Shown one piece after another: positions 48,347-62,635 of a stretch of 64,000 nt of DNA (positions are counted from its first letter, which is position 1; each line of letters opens with the position of its first letter). The DNA comes from Archegozetes longisetosus (taxonomy: Eukaryota; Arthropoda; Arachnida; Sarcoptiformes; Trhypochthoniidae), in assembly GCA_018873245.2 (NCBI GenBank), contig JAEMBT020000004.1, positions 7,481,073 through 7,545,072 on the forward strand. The letters run 5' to 3'. Under the pieces are notes generated by a model. The model was not told the origin of the DNA and ran no database searches. It was given only the letters and a program-made list of their open reading frames with translations. A program made the position numbers and the translations under genes.

Positions 48347-50315
48347 TTAATCTATAAAAATTGTTGTGAAAATATAGGAATAAAGCGGTAAAACTAAATT
48401 ATCGATTTCACTTATTTTAGATTCGATTACGGATACAATCGTTGAAATGACACTCAATATCAAGATATTGTAAATAGAAAAGACATAGTTTGGTATTAAA
48501 TATTTAGAAATGATTAGAGAACTAACAAATTGAGCAATGACTGCAAAAAATGTTCCCTCATATGTCTTATGCGAACCTCTCCAATGATGTGTTCCTATAA
48601 GTGAACCTCCAATAGAGGCAGCGGTATCGCCGAATCCAACTGTGATAATACCACTCGCAATGGCTAATGGATTTTTTACATAATCAAACGGATATATCCA
48701 AAGTGGTAAGGAACATCCAACTAATAGATAAATATGTGTCAAAGTTAAATATCCCGTGTCTTTCTCATCCCTAAACATTTTGAATATCGATTCAATCCTA
48801 TGACCAAAAGGAGGTAACCGTCGAATTCGGACCACCTGTTTTGTTTGACAAATATAGTTTTAGATCGTTTTCTGTTAACCTTATGTAAATTATTTGAACA
48901 TTTAAAATATTACTTCAATCATTATAAAAATGGCTAATATCACAGCTGATGAAAACTTCAAAAATTTCACGTCATTCTTTAATCCAGTCAAGTATACCAA
49001 AGAAATAGAGATGTGGAAAAATTTTCGTGTAATTGTCGTTGCTTTACGTTTAGCCAGAATTGAATAACAATAAGTGAATATCAATGTAACGATTAGTATT
49101 ACTAGCCAATTCAATATAAGGTTTATCTAAACAAAAGATCAATTCTGTCATTAATAGATGAAATCCTTCTTCTATATTGTATTGTAAGAACATACGCGAT
49201 TCTGATCGTGAACAACGAATTCGAGTAACCAAATTAGAGGATTAGTTTTTAAAATAAAAGTCAAAGCTAAAAAAGTTGCAATTATTATGTTGAATATTAT
49301 GAAGAAATCAAATCTAATGCTGGGTCCCGTATAACAGAATTTAGTGAATATTGAAAAAACTATTACAGAAATTCCAACAAATATTATCTAAAAAAAAATT
49401 AGAGTTCAAGAGAATTAACTTTTGCAGAACTTGAAGAGAAATAATAAACTCATGATTTAAACTATTTTCTCTTATTTGTTCGTTTGATAAACTAATTCGT
49501 ACTCTTTTACTTATTTCGATTGGGAACTTATTCAAATTATAAAATCCTTACTTGTATAACATTATTTGGCAAACATTCTGAACAAAATATATTGGAATTC
49601 TCTGATCCTAAAAGTCTAGTAACAGCACATCCTAATGCCGTTGACAGATATCCGATCGATAATTGGCTAACTATTAGTAGTTCTCCAAAAGAGAAACTTG
49701 ACTTAAAAATTGATGACAAATTTTCAATAGTTTGAATGTATAAATAATTTGACAGTAAACCGAACGAAAATACAATATAAAGTGAATCTGCAAATGAAAT
49801 CAAGAGCATATAAAATAAATCAATAAATAAAGCTGAGTTAATCATAGATTGGCATAAGTTTAATTGTTTTCTGAGTTTTTACCTAAAGATAATAAATGGC
49901 TTGAAAAATAGGCAAATGTATAAGAAATCAGTAGTAAAGTTGTCATAAAAGTTAGCGAGTAGAAATTTTTCACTTTGTGCCATAGTATTGTTACGAAAAA
50001 ATAATTGATATAAAGAAACGACGTCAACCAAAAACTGTCTGAAAAATTCAAATTTAAACAGTTTCATCAGGTTTAGAGAATATAAAATCAAACCAATTAA
50101 GTATTGAATCAAAGTTTAACAAACTTTTTCAAACTGATGAACATATTTGGCTGAATTAATCAAAAAAGCCAATGGAACTAATGGTAAACAATGAATACCA
50201 ATGTTTTTATGACTTCGATATTCACTAAATTATGAGAGAATTCAAATTATTGACCACTTATAATTGACTAATAATAATATTAATACTTCGTAATGACATC
50301 CAAAGCATTTCCCAT
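48347..50315 (-). CDS. DOLK: Dolichol kinase
   Basis: DOLK is an ER multi-pass enzyme that phosphorylates dolichol with CTP, the last step in making the lipid carrier for N-glycosylation. The last exon (48347-48835) carries RIRRLPPFGHRIESIFKMFR, DEKDTGYLTLTHIYLLVG and the CTP-binding loop GFGDTAASIGGSLIGTHHWR with SHKTYEGTFFAVIAQ, all typical. Exon 48914 to about 49131 has ILAKRKATTITRKFFHISIS, the conserved RKxFH. Further exons upstream encode hydrophobic segments (SFGELLIVSQ, NPLIWLLEF). The start at 50313-50315 (MGNALDVIT, joined to EYRSHKNIG) is fitted by phase only, and the order of the N-terminal exons is less certain. Confidence 0.85.
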
Positions 50316-51204
50316 TTTAAAAAATAAATATAGAGATCGTTTAATTTATTAATATATTGGTATTTATGATAGCATTTAGTCAAAAGAATTGTTAACACTT
50401 AAGGAAATTAGTGATTAATTAGAAGTAGTGTTTTAAGATCAGCTGCTTTTCAAAAAAATGTTCATCCTCTCAGGTTTAAAGTACGAATACGCAATCTTAA
50501 TTAGCGTCCAATAAAATGTCTCGAAAGTAAGCCTCTATAGTAACAGTAGTAAATTTTTTTTCAATGACGTACTTTAGTTACTAATATGTTAACTGCATTT
50601 TGATGGTACAGGATATTCCATAAGTCCCCGACCTTCGAGTGAATTTTGCATTATTAAGAGTGAGTACTTTGTCTAATACACTAATTGGAATCAAATGTTT
50701 TCAGATTTTTAACAGCAGTTTGAAATTGAAAATTTGAAGATGCTCATTTCTAGTTAGTACATTATGAAAAGTATACTTTCATTAACGCAAAATTCACTTG
50801 AATGTTGACGGACTTATGAAACACGCTTTAGGCTGCTCTATCTCTATAGCGGAATAAGTTATGCTTACTATAGCCTAATATAATAGAGAGTCTGACTCAG
50901 TCTCAGACACGCTTTGCATTTGTGTACAAACCCTAACACTGGCACTACAACAGCTCGCATAAGGAATAATCAAATCTCTATCAAAACAAATGTCAACTTT
51001 ACAAATGAGTTTAACTTTTGTCTTCTTATTCCAGTTGAAGAAGTGAACGTTATTTAAAGCATTTAATAATTAATAATTGAATCGATTGTTAGCAATCGTT
51101 AGTTGCCATCGAAATTAGAGATTTGTTAGCAAGTAATTGATCCGAAAAATAGTGACAATTAGGGCGGAAACCATTGATATTACCATTACATATGAATCGC
51201 AATT
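50316..51204. promoter_or_regulatory. Divergent intergenic region, DOLK / NCK
   Basis: About 890 bp separate the two divergent start codons. No core promoter motif is evident. Confidence 0.4.
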
Positions 51205-54058
51205 ATGTCCAAAATAGGTTTGTATTTGATTGATTTCTCATTTATTCATTACTGATTTATCAATACTTTTGCCTTTAATATTGATATTATTGTACTGTCA
51301 GGAAAAACGGAGGAAACAATAGTAATCGCAAAATATGATTATTCAGCCCAAGGATCACAAGAATTAGATCTTAAGAAGAATGAGAGACTAGTATTACTCG
51401 ACGATAGCAAGCATTGGTGGAAAGTTCTTAATTCTAAGAATCAGTCAGGATTTGTGCCATCTAATTATGTGAAACGAGAAAAGCCATCAATATTTGATAG
51501 TATAAGAAAGAGAGTGAGGAAGAAGACTGACTCGAAGAACAATATATCTCCTCTTTCGTCTCCGATCGCTAACAAAGCGGTTGACATCAATATAAACGAT
51601 TCTCCTGCGAATAGTCTTCCCCGACCAGGAATCAATGATAATAAAGTAGCGAATAGTTCAGAGCCGTCTTCTTCGAGCACTAACTTTCTTAAGATATCAG
51701 CGTTTGTTAAATATAACTATGAGGCACAACAATCAGACGAGTTATCACTAGTCAAAGGCTCTAAAGTTATAGTGATGGAGAAGTCATCCGATGGCTGGTG
51801 GAAGGGAGAACTCAATGGGTCTGTCGGTTGGTTTCCATCCAATTATGTTCAAGAAGAAAATTCCGATGTCACCAACAATCGTTTTGATCAAAACCAAGTA
51901 CAAGCGAAGAACTCGAAATCAGTTCCTGAATCTAATAGTGGCAGCAACAGAAGTCGAAATGCAGTCACGGCCAGCAATGGCGGCACTTCGCCCACAGCTA
52001 ACTGTGTTCTCGATTATGTGATTGCTTTGTATTCGTTTCAGTCTCAAAACGAAGAGGAATTGAGCTTTCAAAAAAGTGAACGCTTAGAGATAGTCGAGCG
52101 ACCGATCAATGATCCCGACTGGTGGAAAGCTCGTAACCAACACGGAGAGATTGGTCTCGTGCCCAAAAATTATGTTCAAATTGTTAACGAAAACTTCGAT
52201 GACACGATTGAGTCAATGAGTATGATTGGCGCACAAAAAGAAATGCCAAAACTAGTTGTTGGTGCTGGTATGAGTTCGCCATTAGTTCAATCCAAAAATA
52301 GGGTTCCATTACTGACAAAAGTAGACATAAACGACCGCTCATGGTACTACGGAAGCATTTCAAGGGGTCAGTGCGACCAAATGCTTAATGATTTTGGCGA
52401 TGATGGAGATTTTATTATAAGAGACAGCGAAACAAATGTAAGTCGTTTTCACTTTTATCACTTCTAAATAAGACATCCTTTTAACTAACTATAAATCCAA
52501 ATCATAGAACCATTTTATGTCCATTTCTACAAAATGTTCTGACGTTCTTCATGCTCTCAGGTTTCTTACTAGTAGTGCATTACTTTTTCGGAAAAAATCT
52601 GATTCATTATTGCCAACTACAGTTCAATAAGCTATTGACAAAAACTACTTTGCTTTTAAAGCATATTTTTTCGAATATCTTTGGGATTCTCATCAGTTTT
52701 TCTTCCAATCCATTTCTTATCTTTTATTAAATCGATTTTGAATTGAAGTCAAGTTCAGACTCGCATAAAGAATAGCCATTCGAATGGAATGATTAATTGT
52801 TTAGAATAAACTGCATTTCAGACTAAAGCTTAACTTATTTTTCTATTAAAAGATCTTTTCTCTTGAAACGTCGATATTGGGTCGTTTGGGTTTTTAGAAA
52901 TAATTTTCTCTTTAAATATCACTTAATCTTAATCATAAAAAATGTTTTCTTAGTATTTGCTCGACTCTGGTATTTTTGTAACAAAAAGCTTAGGAGTAAT
53001 CCCTATTTTTAATCTTAAATTGAAAGTTGTCTTTAAAATGCTTAATACGTATTGGTTTAAAATGATTCGTTCATGTGGACGTTTTCCAAGAGATATGTAA
53101 ACTTCTAAAAATTAGTCATCAGTTTTTTTTATTTCTTACTCGATAAATATTATCAACAAAGTTATTAACTTTCAATAATAATAATAATAATCGCAAAATT
53201 GAATTGATTTCATAACCAGTTGGAAGATAGTTATTCTTTTGTAGCACTAATTCTAAATGTTTGTTTGAGTTACTCATATAATTGTAATACTTCTCTTGAT
53301 ACTTGTTATTTGACACCCATTTCCCAATCTAAAAATGATTTCCTTTCACATGCGAATCACAAAAAGCAAAATTAAATATTTATACTCTTTGATTATTTAT
53401 TATATGGCTAGGAGTTTATTTCCAAACTTCTAAAACTATCTAGAATACATTCAAAGTAAACATTTTAATAATGAGTATAACTTTAAGTTTATGACCTTTA
53501 AATTGATAGATATGGTAGCTTGGGCCCAATTCTTGCTTCTCGTGCTCGTCCAACTAGTGTCCATCATTTGTGAGAGTTGCAATTCTAGAAACGACCGCTA
53601 GTTCTAACCTTATCTGCACTTTAAATTTAAGGCATATTAGACAAGCGTACTGTCAGTTCGTTTAGAATTCTAACAGTTGTAAGTCCTGTTACAATTATTA
53701 GAGTTGTTATAGCTGTTGTAACAACTTACAATTCTAAGAATTGTAAGTTGAACGAAGTCAGCACGAGATGCAACAATATGATATCAGTTGAACACTAAAA
53801 CTCTTGCAATCAAACGAACTTGAAATGAATACTAAGCTGATTGTTTTATAGGTTGGCGACTATTCAGTATCACTAAAAGCTCCGCTAAGAAATAAACATT
53901 TTCGCGTTCATTTCGACGATGGAATTTATTGCATCGGACAGAGAAGGTTTAGTTCATTAGACGAATTAATAGAGCACTACAAGAAAGCTCCGATTTATAC
54001 GAGTCCAAAGGGTGATAAAATGTATTTGATTAAACCATTCTCTAAACCTCGACTTTAA
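51205..54058 (+). CDS. NCK: NCK/Dreadlocks SH2-SH3 adaptor
   Basis: NCK adaptors link phosphotyrosine on receptors to actin regulators such as WASP and PAK. Three exons (51205-51217, 51302-52437, 53852-54058) join in phase to give 451 residues. The domain order is SH3 (about 10-60: [35 protein letters not shown]), SH3 (about 137-188: [20 protein letters not shown]), SH3 (about 243-297: [20 protein letters not shown]) and SH2 (about 352-443: [19 protein letters not shown] with the phosphotyrosine-binding arginine, [33 protein letters not shown]). Length and order match animal NCK (about 377-410), with longer Ser/Asn-rich linkers. The start exon is only 13 bp. The 1.4-kb second intron holds nothing notable. 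Confidence 0.95.
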
Positions 54059-55775
54059 CTCTAACTAAAATCCTAACTAATAATCATAAGATGTAATAGA
54101 TTAATAATACGAGCAAATCTATATCATATTCTAAATTCATAGCTGTAAAAACAATATTCGCGGTGCTCTTCATTTCATCAAATCTCCACATATTATTGCC
54201 ATTCAATTTCATTTATTCGTTTGTAACCAATTTTTATTAGTCTTCTAATTCTTTATCAGTTTTACTTATGAATTTTTTAAAACTTTATTTTTCCTTTTCT
54301 ACTGAGTCGACAGCAATCATGTATTAAAACTTCTATTTTGTGGTAACTTTTTTACTATATTCAGAAGAATGTTTTCATACTTTAAATCGCTAATATTTTG
54401 TTTTGAAAGAAATCTATTGCATTTCAATCGACATTATTCTTGAGATGTTTTGTTCACTCAATTCTTAAAAGTTGTGGGATTTCTCCTTGACTTTTATTCA
54501 TAACATTATTTATTAAAATAGCTTAATTGGCAACTGAATATTACAAACTTCAACTATATTTGTGTGAAATTGCCAAACCTCTAAGAAATTAGTTGGAGAT
54601 AATCACTCTTTAGAGATACTCTAATTAAAAATGATAAGGTAGTCAAACGATTCACTTATATCATTACGTTTATTACTTAATTGTTGCCGTCACTCGACCA
54701 TGTATTCAGCTTTCGGCAAAAAATTACCATAATTTTCTTCTTTACAAGGGATTCAAATCCTTTGAAGTACGTAGCTCTATATAAAATTAATATAATTACC
54801 GTTATCTTGTTTAGAATTGTTTGAAAAAATCGAGGCTAGCCTTGAATTTTTATAGCTGAAAATCGTGTCAAAAACTTAATTTTCATCTTACAATAATCTA
54901 ACTTTGGATCGCCTCATATTTTAGGGCTTTTTTTATGTCAATTTATTACTTTGAATCATACTTTCTTAATATAAAGGACATTATTTCGATCACGAATATG
55001 AATTTATTCATGAATTACATACCGACTAAGCTATAAAATGCATTGCTATGAATCAGGTAGTGATTCTAACATGAGATTTTGTTTTCAATTTTTTCTCATT
55101 GAGAAGCTAGCTATTGACGAACTTTATTTAAGTGAAGAAATTTTAACTTATGTGCCATTGACTTCTTTTTTGATATTGAAAATGATTCTAAGTTGAAACA
55201 CAAAATCTTAATCTCATATCTACAGTGCAGCAAAAGCTTTAAATTTATGGTTATATTCGAAATGATTATAATGGAAATGAATGGCAAAGATAGCATCGCA
55301 AAATAATTGTTTAGATTGAATAATTACTAAAAGTAATTTCTAAGTCATGCCTGAAGCTGTAGTTTTTCCCTGAATAAAAATAAATACTCACTAATTTTTC
55401 TAGCTAGGGAAAATCATTAACGAGAGCAGCTTATTGGTAATTTATATTAATGTATAGTTAAATCTAACAAGATGGTATCTGAATTTTATTAAGACTTTTT
55501 TATTTATGTACTGTTTCTGTATAGCAATTATATTAGTTATCGTATAGTTTTACATTTATTTGATTGGCTCAAACCTGATCTCCACTTAACACTTTGCTTT
55601 CAAATTGATTGTATTCTATTCTAAGCACTTGTCGTTTTCTATTTCTTTTTATTTTAAACTTCAAATTAAAAAATATCAGAATTACAGTTGAAATAAAAAA
55701 TAAAAACATCTGACTGTAATATAATTTATAACTTGTTTTGTGAGCCTATTAGTCAATATCTGATTAATAAAATAG
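54059..55775. other. Intergenic between convergent NCK and DEPDC5
   Basis: About 1.7 kb of AT-rich DNA between two 3' ends. No further gene or repeat is supported. Confidence 0.5.
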
Positions 55776-58700
55776 CTAAATAACAAAATCTGATCCATTT
55801 TGATCGACTCCCTTCAAATTGTAATTTTCCCAGAATTGAACCAATCTATCGTTTTTATTGGAACAAAAGGCACGAAAATCCTGCATTATTTTTCTCATCG
55901 AATTTTCATCTCCAGTAACTGCAGTTTTCCATCTTTTAGTAATCATATAGTTCCAACACCAAAGGAATCCAATCTATAATCAATTAAAGCAAGAATTTAG
56001 TTTGGATTTTGCAGCTAACTGTTGCAAATCAGACCCGCAAGTTAGCCAATACTTAATAAAGCGAAGGCGCGCTCACTTAAACCTATTAATTATTGCTAGT
56101 GGGCGCGATCTCAAACAGTAATTAATACTTATGAGTATGTTGTTCAGTAGTGAAGCGTTACTTGTATGGGTGTCCGGAAAGTCAGGTCACAAGGAAAAAA
56201 AGCTTTAGATTATTGAATGCGCGTGTCATACTTAAAATCCATTACAAAGTGATTGTCTTTGGCCTGGCATAGCAATCTAAAACTCATTTGCCTATGACTG
56301 ATACGACACCCTATATGTAAGTTGTATTGCGATGTTTTTGAAACTTAGTGTAAAATAAACACAATCCTAATGAAAATCTACCTTAGCATCGATTCGAGCC
56401 GACTCTCCAGCTTGCTTTACACCACTGAAGTGACGAGTAATATATTCTTCGTGTGGGCTACAAGCAGTCTCATTGTCATCGATCTATTAGATTGTCAACT
56501 GTTATATTAATAATCTTAAACTACTTTTTAAGTCATTTAAAACCTTCAATAGTTTTCCTCGTTTTCTGAGACTTTTATAAGGCGAAGACGCGGGATTTTT
56601 GCTAGGAATCATCACAAAAATACTTCCAGAGACGTGAACGAATTGCCTTTGATTGTCAGTTGTTGGGTCGTGAAAAGGAATGAATCCGAATTTGACTAGG
56701 ATCCTTTCTTGAAAATTGAACAGTCCTTCTCCTGATTAGAAAGATGTTCAAAATCGATTAGGAACAGATACCAAACCCTTAAGTGCATACAAACCTTCAA
56801 GCAGTTTAATTGCGATTTTGGGCAAACTATCGATACTGAGCGATATATAAATGGGCCCTCGCAATGGATCAGATTTACTTGAAAACGGCAGTGCAAACGG
56901 ATCAGCGGGAACTGGAACTAAAATGACAGAAAATCAAGATTTATATTAAAATTTGCTTAAAACTTCACTGATATTTAAAGTGAAAAAACACTAATAGAAA
57001 AGTTCGAACCCAAATGAAGCCCGGTTGCGTTTGCTTTTCTACTCCAACCGACAACTATTTCTGCGATGGAGTTGCCCGTCGCTACCATCCATTCGATTAT
57101 CATTTCGAAAGCTTGTTCAGGATCATAAACACTATGGTATTTAATATTAACCCATTCGACTCTACCATTTTCTCCATTTTTAGAGCCATCCTCTGTGTCT
57201 AATGTTGTATTCTTAAAAGTGAAGTCTATTCAGAAAATTGATGAATATTAATATGAAATACAATTTAACTGTTATTCAAATCATAAAAAGTAATGGAACT
57301 ATAGATACCTTGAACTTCTGGAGACAGTCCAGTCGAGTATAACTCATCTGCAGTCGTATACCATTCCTCAAAATTTTTTGCCAAATTACTTTGGGGCACA
57401 ATTGAGACTTCCATCCATTCTTTTTCAAACATTTGAATGTCACTTTCTTGATTAAATAAATTCCTAGCACTGTTTTCGTCTATTATGCAATACAAATAGA
57501 AGCCATGTTTGAAAGGCTGAGTCTTATCACCCGAGGCATGACATATATCTCCTGAATCGACCATTGACTGGAATAATGAAATAGCAATCGTTTCTGTCAA
57601 GACACTTTCGATATTATTTTTAGCCCAATAAACTGCTTCAGCACTGACGAAAGTATATGGCGGTAGACCTCCACATTTCATTAGAAAATTCAATGCGCTG
57701 AAAAAGTTGTACAAGAAAGTAAGTTTAATAGTTCTAAAATGACTATATTTGAAAACTTTCATCCTATGTAATACATCGTGGAATATTCGACTCAACAATA
57801 AGACTAGAGAAACCATTAAATCAAAAGATTATTTTAAAGAATAAAATCTATGGCTCATTATATAATAATTTACTAAAATGATTTGTGTTATTGTACAATT
57901 ATTTAATACCTATAAATTTCTTTATATTAGACGAAATGAATTTAAAAAGAAGAGTAAATATGACATGACATACTTAGCTTTCTTCATGGCCTCAGTGATT
58001 TCAGAATGCGATGAATGAATATTCAATTTCTTTGTAGTTTCGATGCTTACATTGAGATCTTCGTTTGGGGGTAATTCCATTTCAATTAGAGCTGATTTAA
58101 TGGTTGACATATGACTTCCGTCAACTTCATCAAAGTCTTTTTCACTGTAAGGAGTACTCATTCTGAATGTCTTTGAAACATGCGAATGATTCGCATTCAG
58201 ATTCTCTTTGAATACAGGAGTGTCAAAAATATCACTTTTCAAGCTGTCTAAAGGTTGAGATAATCTATTGACATGAATTTGTGGGTTATATGAAGTAGTA
58301 GTAGTTGTTATGACACTAAATCTTCTGTTAACAGATTGAGAGTTCGTAGTTTTTCGAGTGTCGCCCTTGGGCTGAACCTTGCGACCAGCTGGCGGACGTC
58401 TTATCCTATTGATAATTTCAAGAAATTTAACAAAGCCCTCCTGTAACTGAATCTTTTCTGCCGGAGTAATGTCATGGTAGAGATCACAGGGATAGTCATC
58501 TTCCCCAGAAAGATATTTATCAATAATGGTTTTGGTGATGGTATGCATAGTGGGCAACATCAGTAGTCTGAAGCGCCAGTATTTAAGTCCTTCTCTCAAC
58601 TCGTATTCTCCATCACCTCTCATACAAATATAATTATCTAAATAATTCCATTTATAAGTTTCTAACTTTTCACTCGTAAAGTCAACCCACGAAACGCCAT

Positions 58701-61700
58701 ACGTCTCATTGTCTGGTGTCCTGATTCTATAACAATAATGAATCTTGATCACAGGATACGGATGTCTTGGATGATAATTAGTCACATAAATGGTGCGCTC
58801 GTCTAACTTTAGTTCATGAAATATTCTTCCAATACTCATCGCGTATTCATATTTCTCAACGCGTCTGCCACCCGATGATCTAGCTACAATAGAGTTTGGC
58901 AAAAGAATGATTTGAAATCCCTGTTGTAATCGTTGACAAATCAGTTCCAGATATACTTGAGTTGTGGTCAACGGACGATGATTCTTGGTATCTTCTTCAC
59001 CTCTGTAGCAACGCTGTGTTAGCAAATCGAGGCTCTGGTCTTCAGGTAACAAATTATAGCCATAAGTCACATAATCCTGTTGCAGAGTTCGTTTATCTGG
59101 CAAGAAGTCTGTAGTAATTGGCAAACATGCCGGCATCACCAATGATTTCCAGTCAACACCAGTTGTGATAGCAGGCGTCCACTCCTGTTCACCGGTTGCC
59201 CCCCAGGCCCACAACAAACTTTTATCCGAATGGATAGAAGACAAGTTCTTAGAGCTATCACTACTGAATACTGAAGATGTAGTTCGAGTATGTGTTTGTT
59301 TATTTGGTTTAAAACTTTCGCTTAAACTAGAAATATGAGAAGTGTTTGTAATGTTCCTGAGCGTCAGCTTCTTTTCCGATGCATTCCACGGATGCTCTGA
59401 TGATTTCATTTGAACAACAGATATCTTTCTACAAGTTTGAGAATCGATCTGATCTCTTGAGTCGGTTATAGTCAAAGAAGTATCAGCACATGCAGCAGAA
59501 GGTAATAGAGTGCAAGCAGTATTTTGTGGTACAGCCTGATAGTGATGCTGTTGCATAAAAATCCCAGTAGGACCCAAAGGGAATACATGAGTCCATCGCC
59601 TTCTATTCGAGTTTAGTTTAATAGTCACGTGTGATGGATCGAAAGGGTTAATCAAAGCTTTAGATTTCAGAACACCCTTGCCATATGTTGTTGTACTGTA
59701 TCCGCGAACCATCAGATCATCCTTAGATTCAGGTTTAGATTTGAAGTCTGCAAATATCATAAAATTAATGAAAATCTCGAAAACGATCAGAAAGAAAAAC
59801 ACACCTTTCATGCTCTTATTTTCAACAGATGTTGACATTAGTGTGAAATGTCCCTGGAGTGGATTTAAATGACCCCTATATCGAGAAATAGATGGAATTT
59901 CCATCGACTCTGATTTCACAGGAGAGTTCGGGGAAGTATTGGAATAATCCATCATTTCTTCGGACAAAAACATTTCTGAGGCTCGTCTGACGGGTTTCAT
60001 TGGGTTATTTTCAGATCGAGTGAATTGAGGTGATAAAACAGATTTTCTTCGAGACGACGGTTGGCATGTGCTGCAAGACTTTGAAAATTAGATGCTTTTA
60101 TCAATTTATACATTCAATATGAGACATACTGACTGTTGACTATTGTATTGGGTGGAGAAGATGCTACTTTGAAAACTTGTGCGTCATATTCATCATAATC
60201 TACAAAAGAAGGAATATTTCGACACGATTTCAGATGTGAAGGCGATTCACGACTTGGAGACCTATACAAGTGGTTGCTCGGAGATTTTGTCGACTTATTA
60301 GATTCCAATATAACGTTTGGCAGTTTAATGCGAGGCACAAAACTTGAATGAGATATTTGTTTCGATGAAGAATAAAAACTGCATATAATAAGCAAGTGAT
60401 TGACTAGTTAGAAGTCTGTTTTGATCGGACTGTGATTTAACTACAAAGTAAGCAGTCACAATCGATTTGTCACCTTAAATTGATCCAATGAGGCATGTTG
60501 TACTGAACATCACTCATATTGACAGACGGAGGGAAATTGAATTTTGCATTGAACTGAAATTTTTAATAGAAAAATACTTAATTCACTAGTAAATCTCAAC
60601 ACAGAAGTACACACCTTGAATAACGGAACGGCATGTAATGGTTGTTCACCCAAACAAACCAAATCACTCCCAATGCCTTGAATTACGAGAGTTTGGAAAA
60701 ATTAGTTTTTATTACTTGAAATTCAGCTTGAATATCAATCGAACAAACCGTTATCTATAATGCGCTGTTTGGTTATGTTAGTTAAATCCAAGTCAACTTC
60801 ATAGACACCGACTCCTGGAGAAATAACAACTGATAACTGACCGGTTCTGTCAAAACTTCTGTCCAAGTGATGTCTTTCAAAAACTAAGAAAAATTTTTGA
60901 ATCAGTAAAGTATAGAATAATAGTAATGAATGCAAGTGTTGATACCATTTAGAGACATATTGAGAACTTCTAAAAAGTTTCCCTGAGATGAACTAGAATT
61001 GTAAGCCTTCGGAACTTTGAGTCCATGTTTGTCGTGATACCTAATGACCTCGCTTTCATAATTATTGAAAAGTCTTCTCAAAGAGATAAGAGTTGGGCTC
61101 CAGTCTTCAATCCTTTCATTCTGAACGGCCACTCTATAATAGTCTTCGTAGAAGCGCTCCTTATAGTCCTGCTGCAAACATTCTCTCATCGGTTCGGGAA
61201 AGTCTTCAATAGAATGGGCGTCATAATAGATCCGCGAAAATAACACTATAGTTACATCATGACTACAATTGAATCTCTTCAAAGGAACAGATTGAAAAAA
61301 TGATAATAAACAAAATTTTGATTTCTAAGACAACAAAGATAACTTCAACTTACTTTCCACTTGTCGAATAAATCTGAAAGAAATCCATTAACAGCTTTCT
61401 CGAAATAAAGGTCTCCATTGATGTCATAGTCCCACATCTCAGAGCTCATTTGCAGAAAGAGATAAACCATACTCGAAGCTGACCTAAATACAAGTTTAGT
61501 GTCTTCGTTCACATAACCAGATGCAACTCTTTCACCCTGAGACCACATTTCAAACACTTGACATCGAATATTACTGAACTCTATCTTTTTATTCAAATAG
61601 ACACAAGTTTTAGACATATATCTCTTAAGCCTCCACATATCACTTCGAGCTAAGTATTGGTCTTTGAAGAAGAGCTCAACAGAATCCAAAACAACAGAAT

Positions 61701-62218
61701 TTGCGTCAACTTTGTTAACAATGACGTCGCAATAGTTTCTTAACTGAAATGTAGTGGCAATTGTCTGGTCGATACTTATTTTAGGATTCTCTTTGTTTTG
61801 CGGCTCAGATCTTGGATTGTCGTCGAATGACTTGACTTGCAGTAAGAGACGACTAAATAATAGATACAAATTGTATTTTATGCAAATTATCAGTTCATTA
61901 ATGAATAATACCTGAATTCGTCTTCGGGCGCATAGATTTCGATCACATCTCCTATACTTAAAGACGGATAATCCTTTTGGCTTATTATCAATTCATCTAA
62001 AGTGCATCCAAAATAAATTTAATAATTAGGACAACAGTCATTCAATCAATTGCTTTAAAATAAGAAAAAATTGACAACAGCTTTAAACTTTGCGCAAAAT
62101 ACACACAAACACTAATGTTTTCTTCTTATGGTCTTATTATTTGTTTTTGGTTCCCATTTAGATCTTTATTACCTTTAGAATAGTCTCTTTGATGACTCAA
62201 TAGCTTAAAAGTTTTCAT
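55776..62218 (-). CDS. DEPDC5: DEPDC5/Iml1, GATOR1 subunit
   Basis: DEPDC5 is the scaffold of GATOR1, the GAP complex that turns off Rag GTPases and mTORC1 at the lysosome when amino acids are low. The start exon ([18 protein letters not shown] at 62216-62218) joins [20 protein letters not shown]. The Iml1 N-terminal part follows ([58 protein letters not shown]). The large exon at 57922-60000 carries [33 protein letters not shown] and [24 protein letters not shown] domain lies near 57400-57700 ([40 protein letters not shown]). The last exons end with [12 protein letters not shown] and [12 protein letters not shown] 57-bp intron at 59748-59804 has no stop and keeps frame, so an ORF scan reads through it. 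Confidence 0.93.
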
Positions 62219-62635
62219 TTTTGATTCAATCGTTTGTTCTCATATTGAATGAAATGATGAAATGTTATGAAAACACAAGTCAAAACATTGAGAGCTAATA
62301 ACAACCATATCATATGTTTGCAGTGTTTACTCTCACTCTAAAATTATTTAAGCAAACAAATTACGTGAACATAAAATACGTTAGAACTTTTAAATATCAA
62401 CAACTTCAATATTGTCAATGCAATTATATACTAATGTTGCGATCAGTTCCAGTTCTTTTAGGTTTGGTTCGGTTTGGATTGGGTTTGGCTTGAGTTTGGG
62501 TCTGAGTTTAGAAAATTGTTTGGTTCTATTGAATTTTTGTAAACCAAAAACCATTTGTTTTGTTTATCATATAGAAAAGTCTTGAACATTGGAGATGAAA
62601 ACTCATTTAAAGCTGTAGACATGTACAGTCATTGA
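62219..62635. other. DEPDC5 upstream region
   Basis: AT-rich, with a GGTTTGG-like low-complexity run on the plus strand at about 62458-62510. No promoter motif is assigned. Confidence 0.4.
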
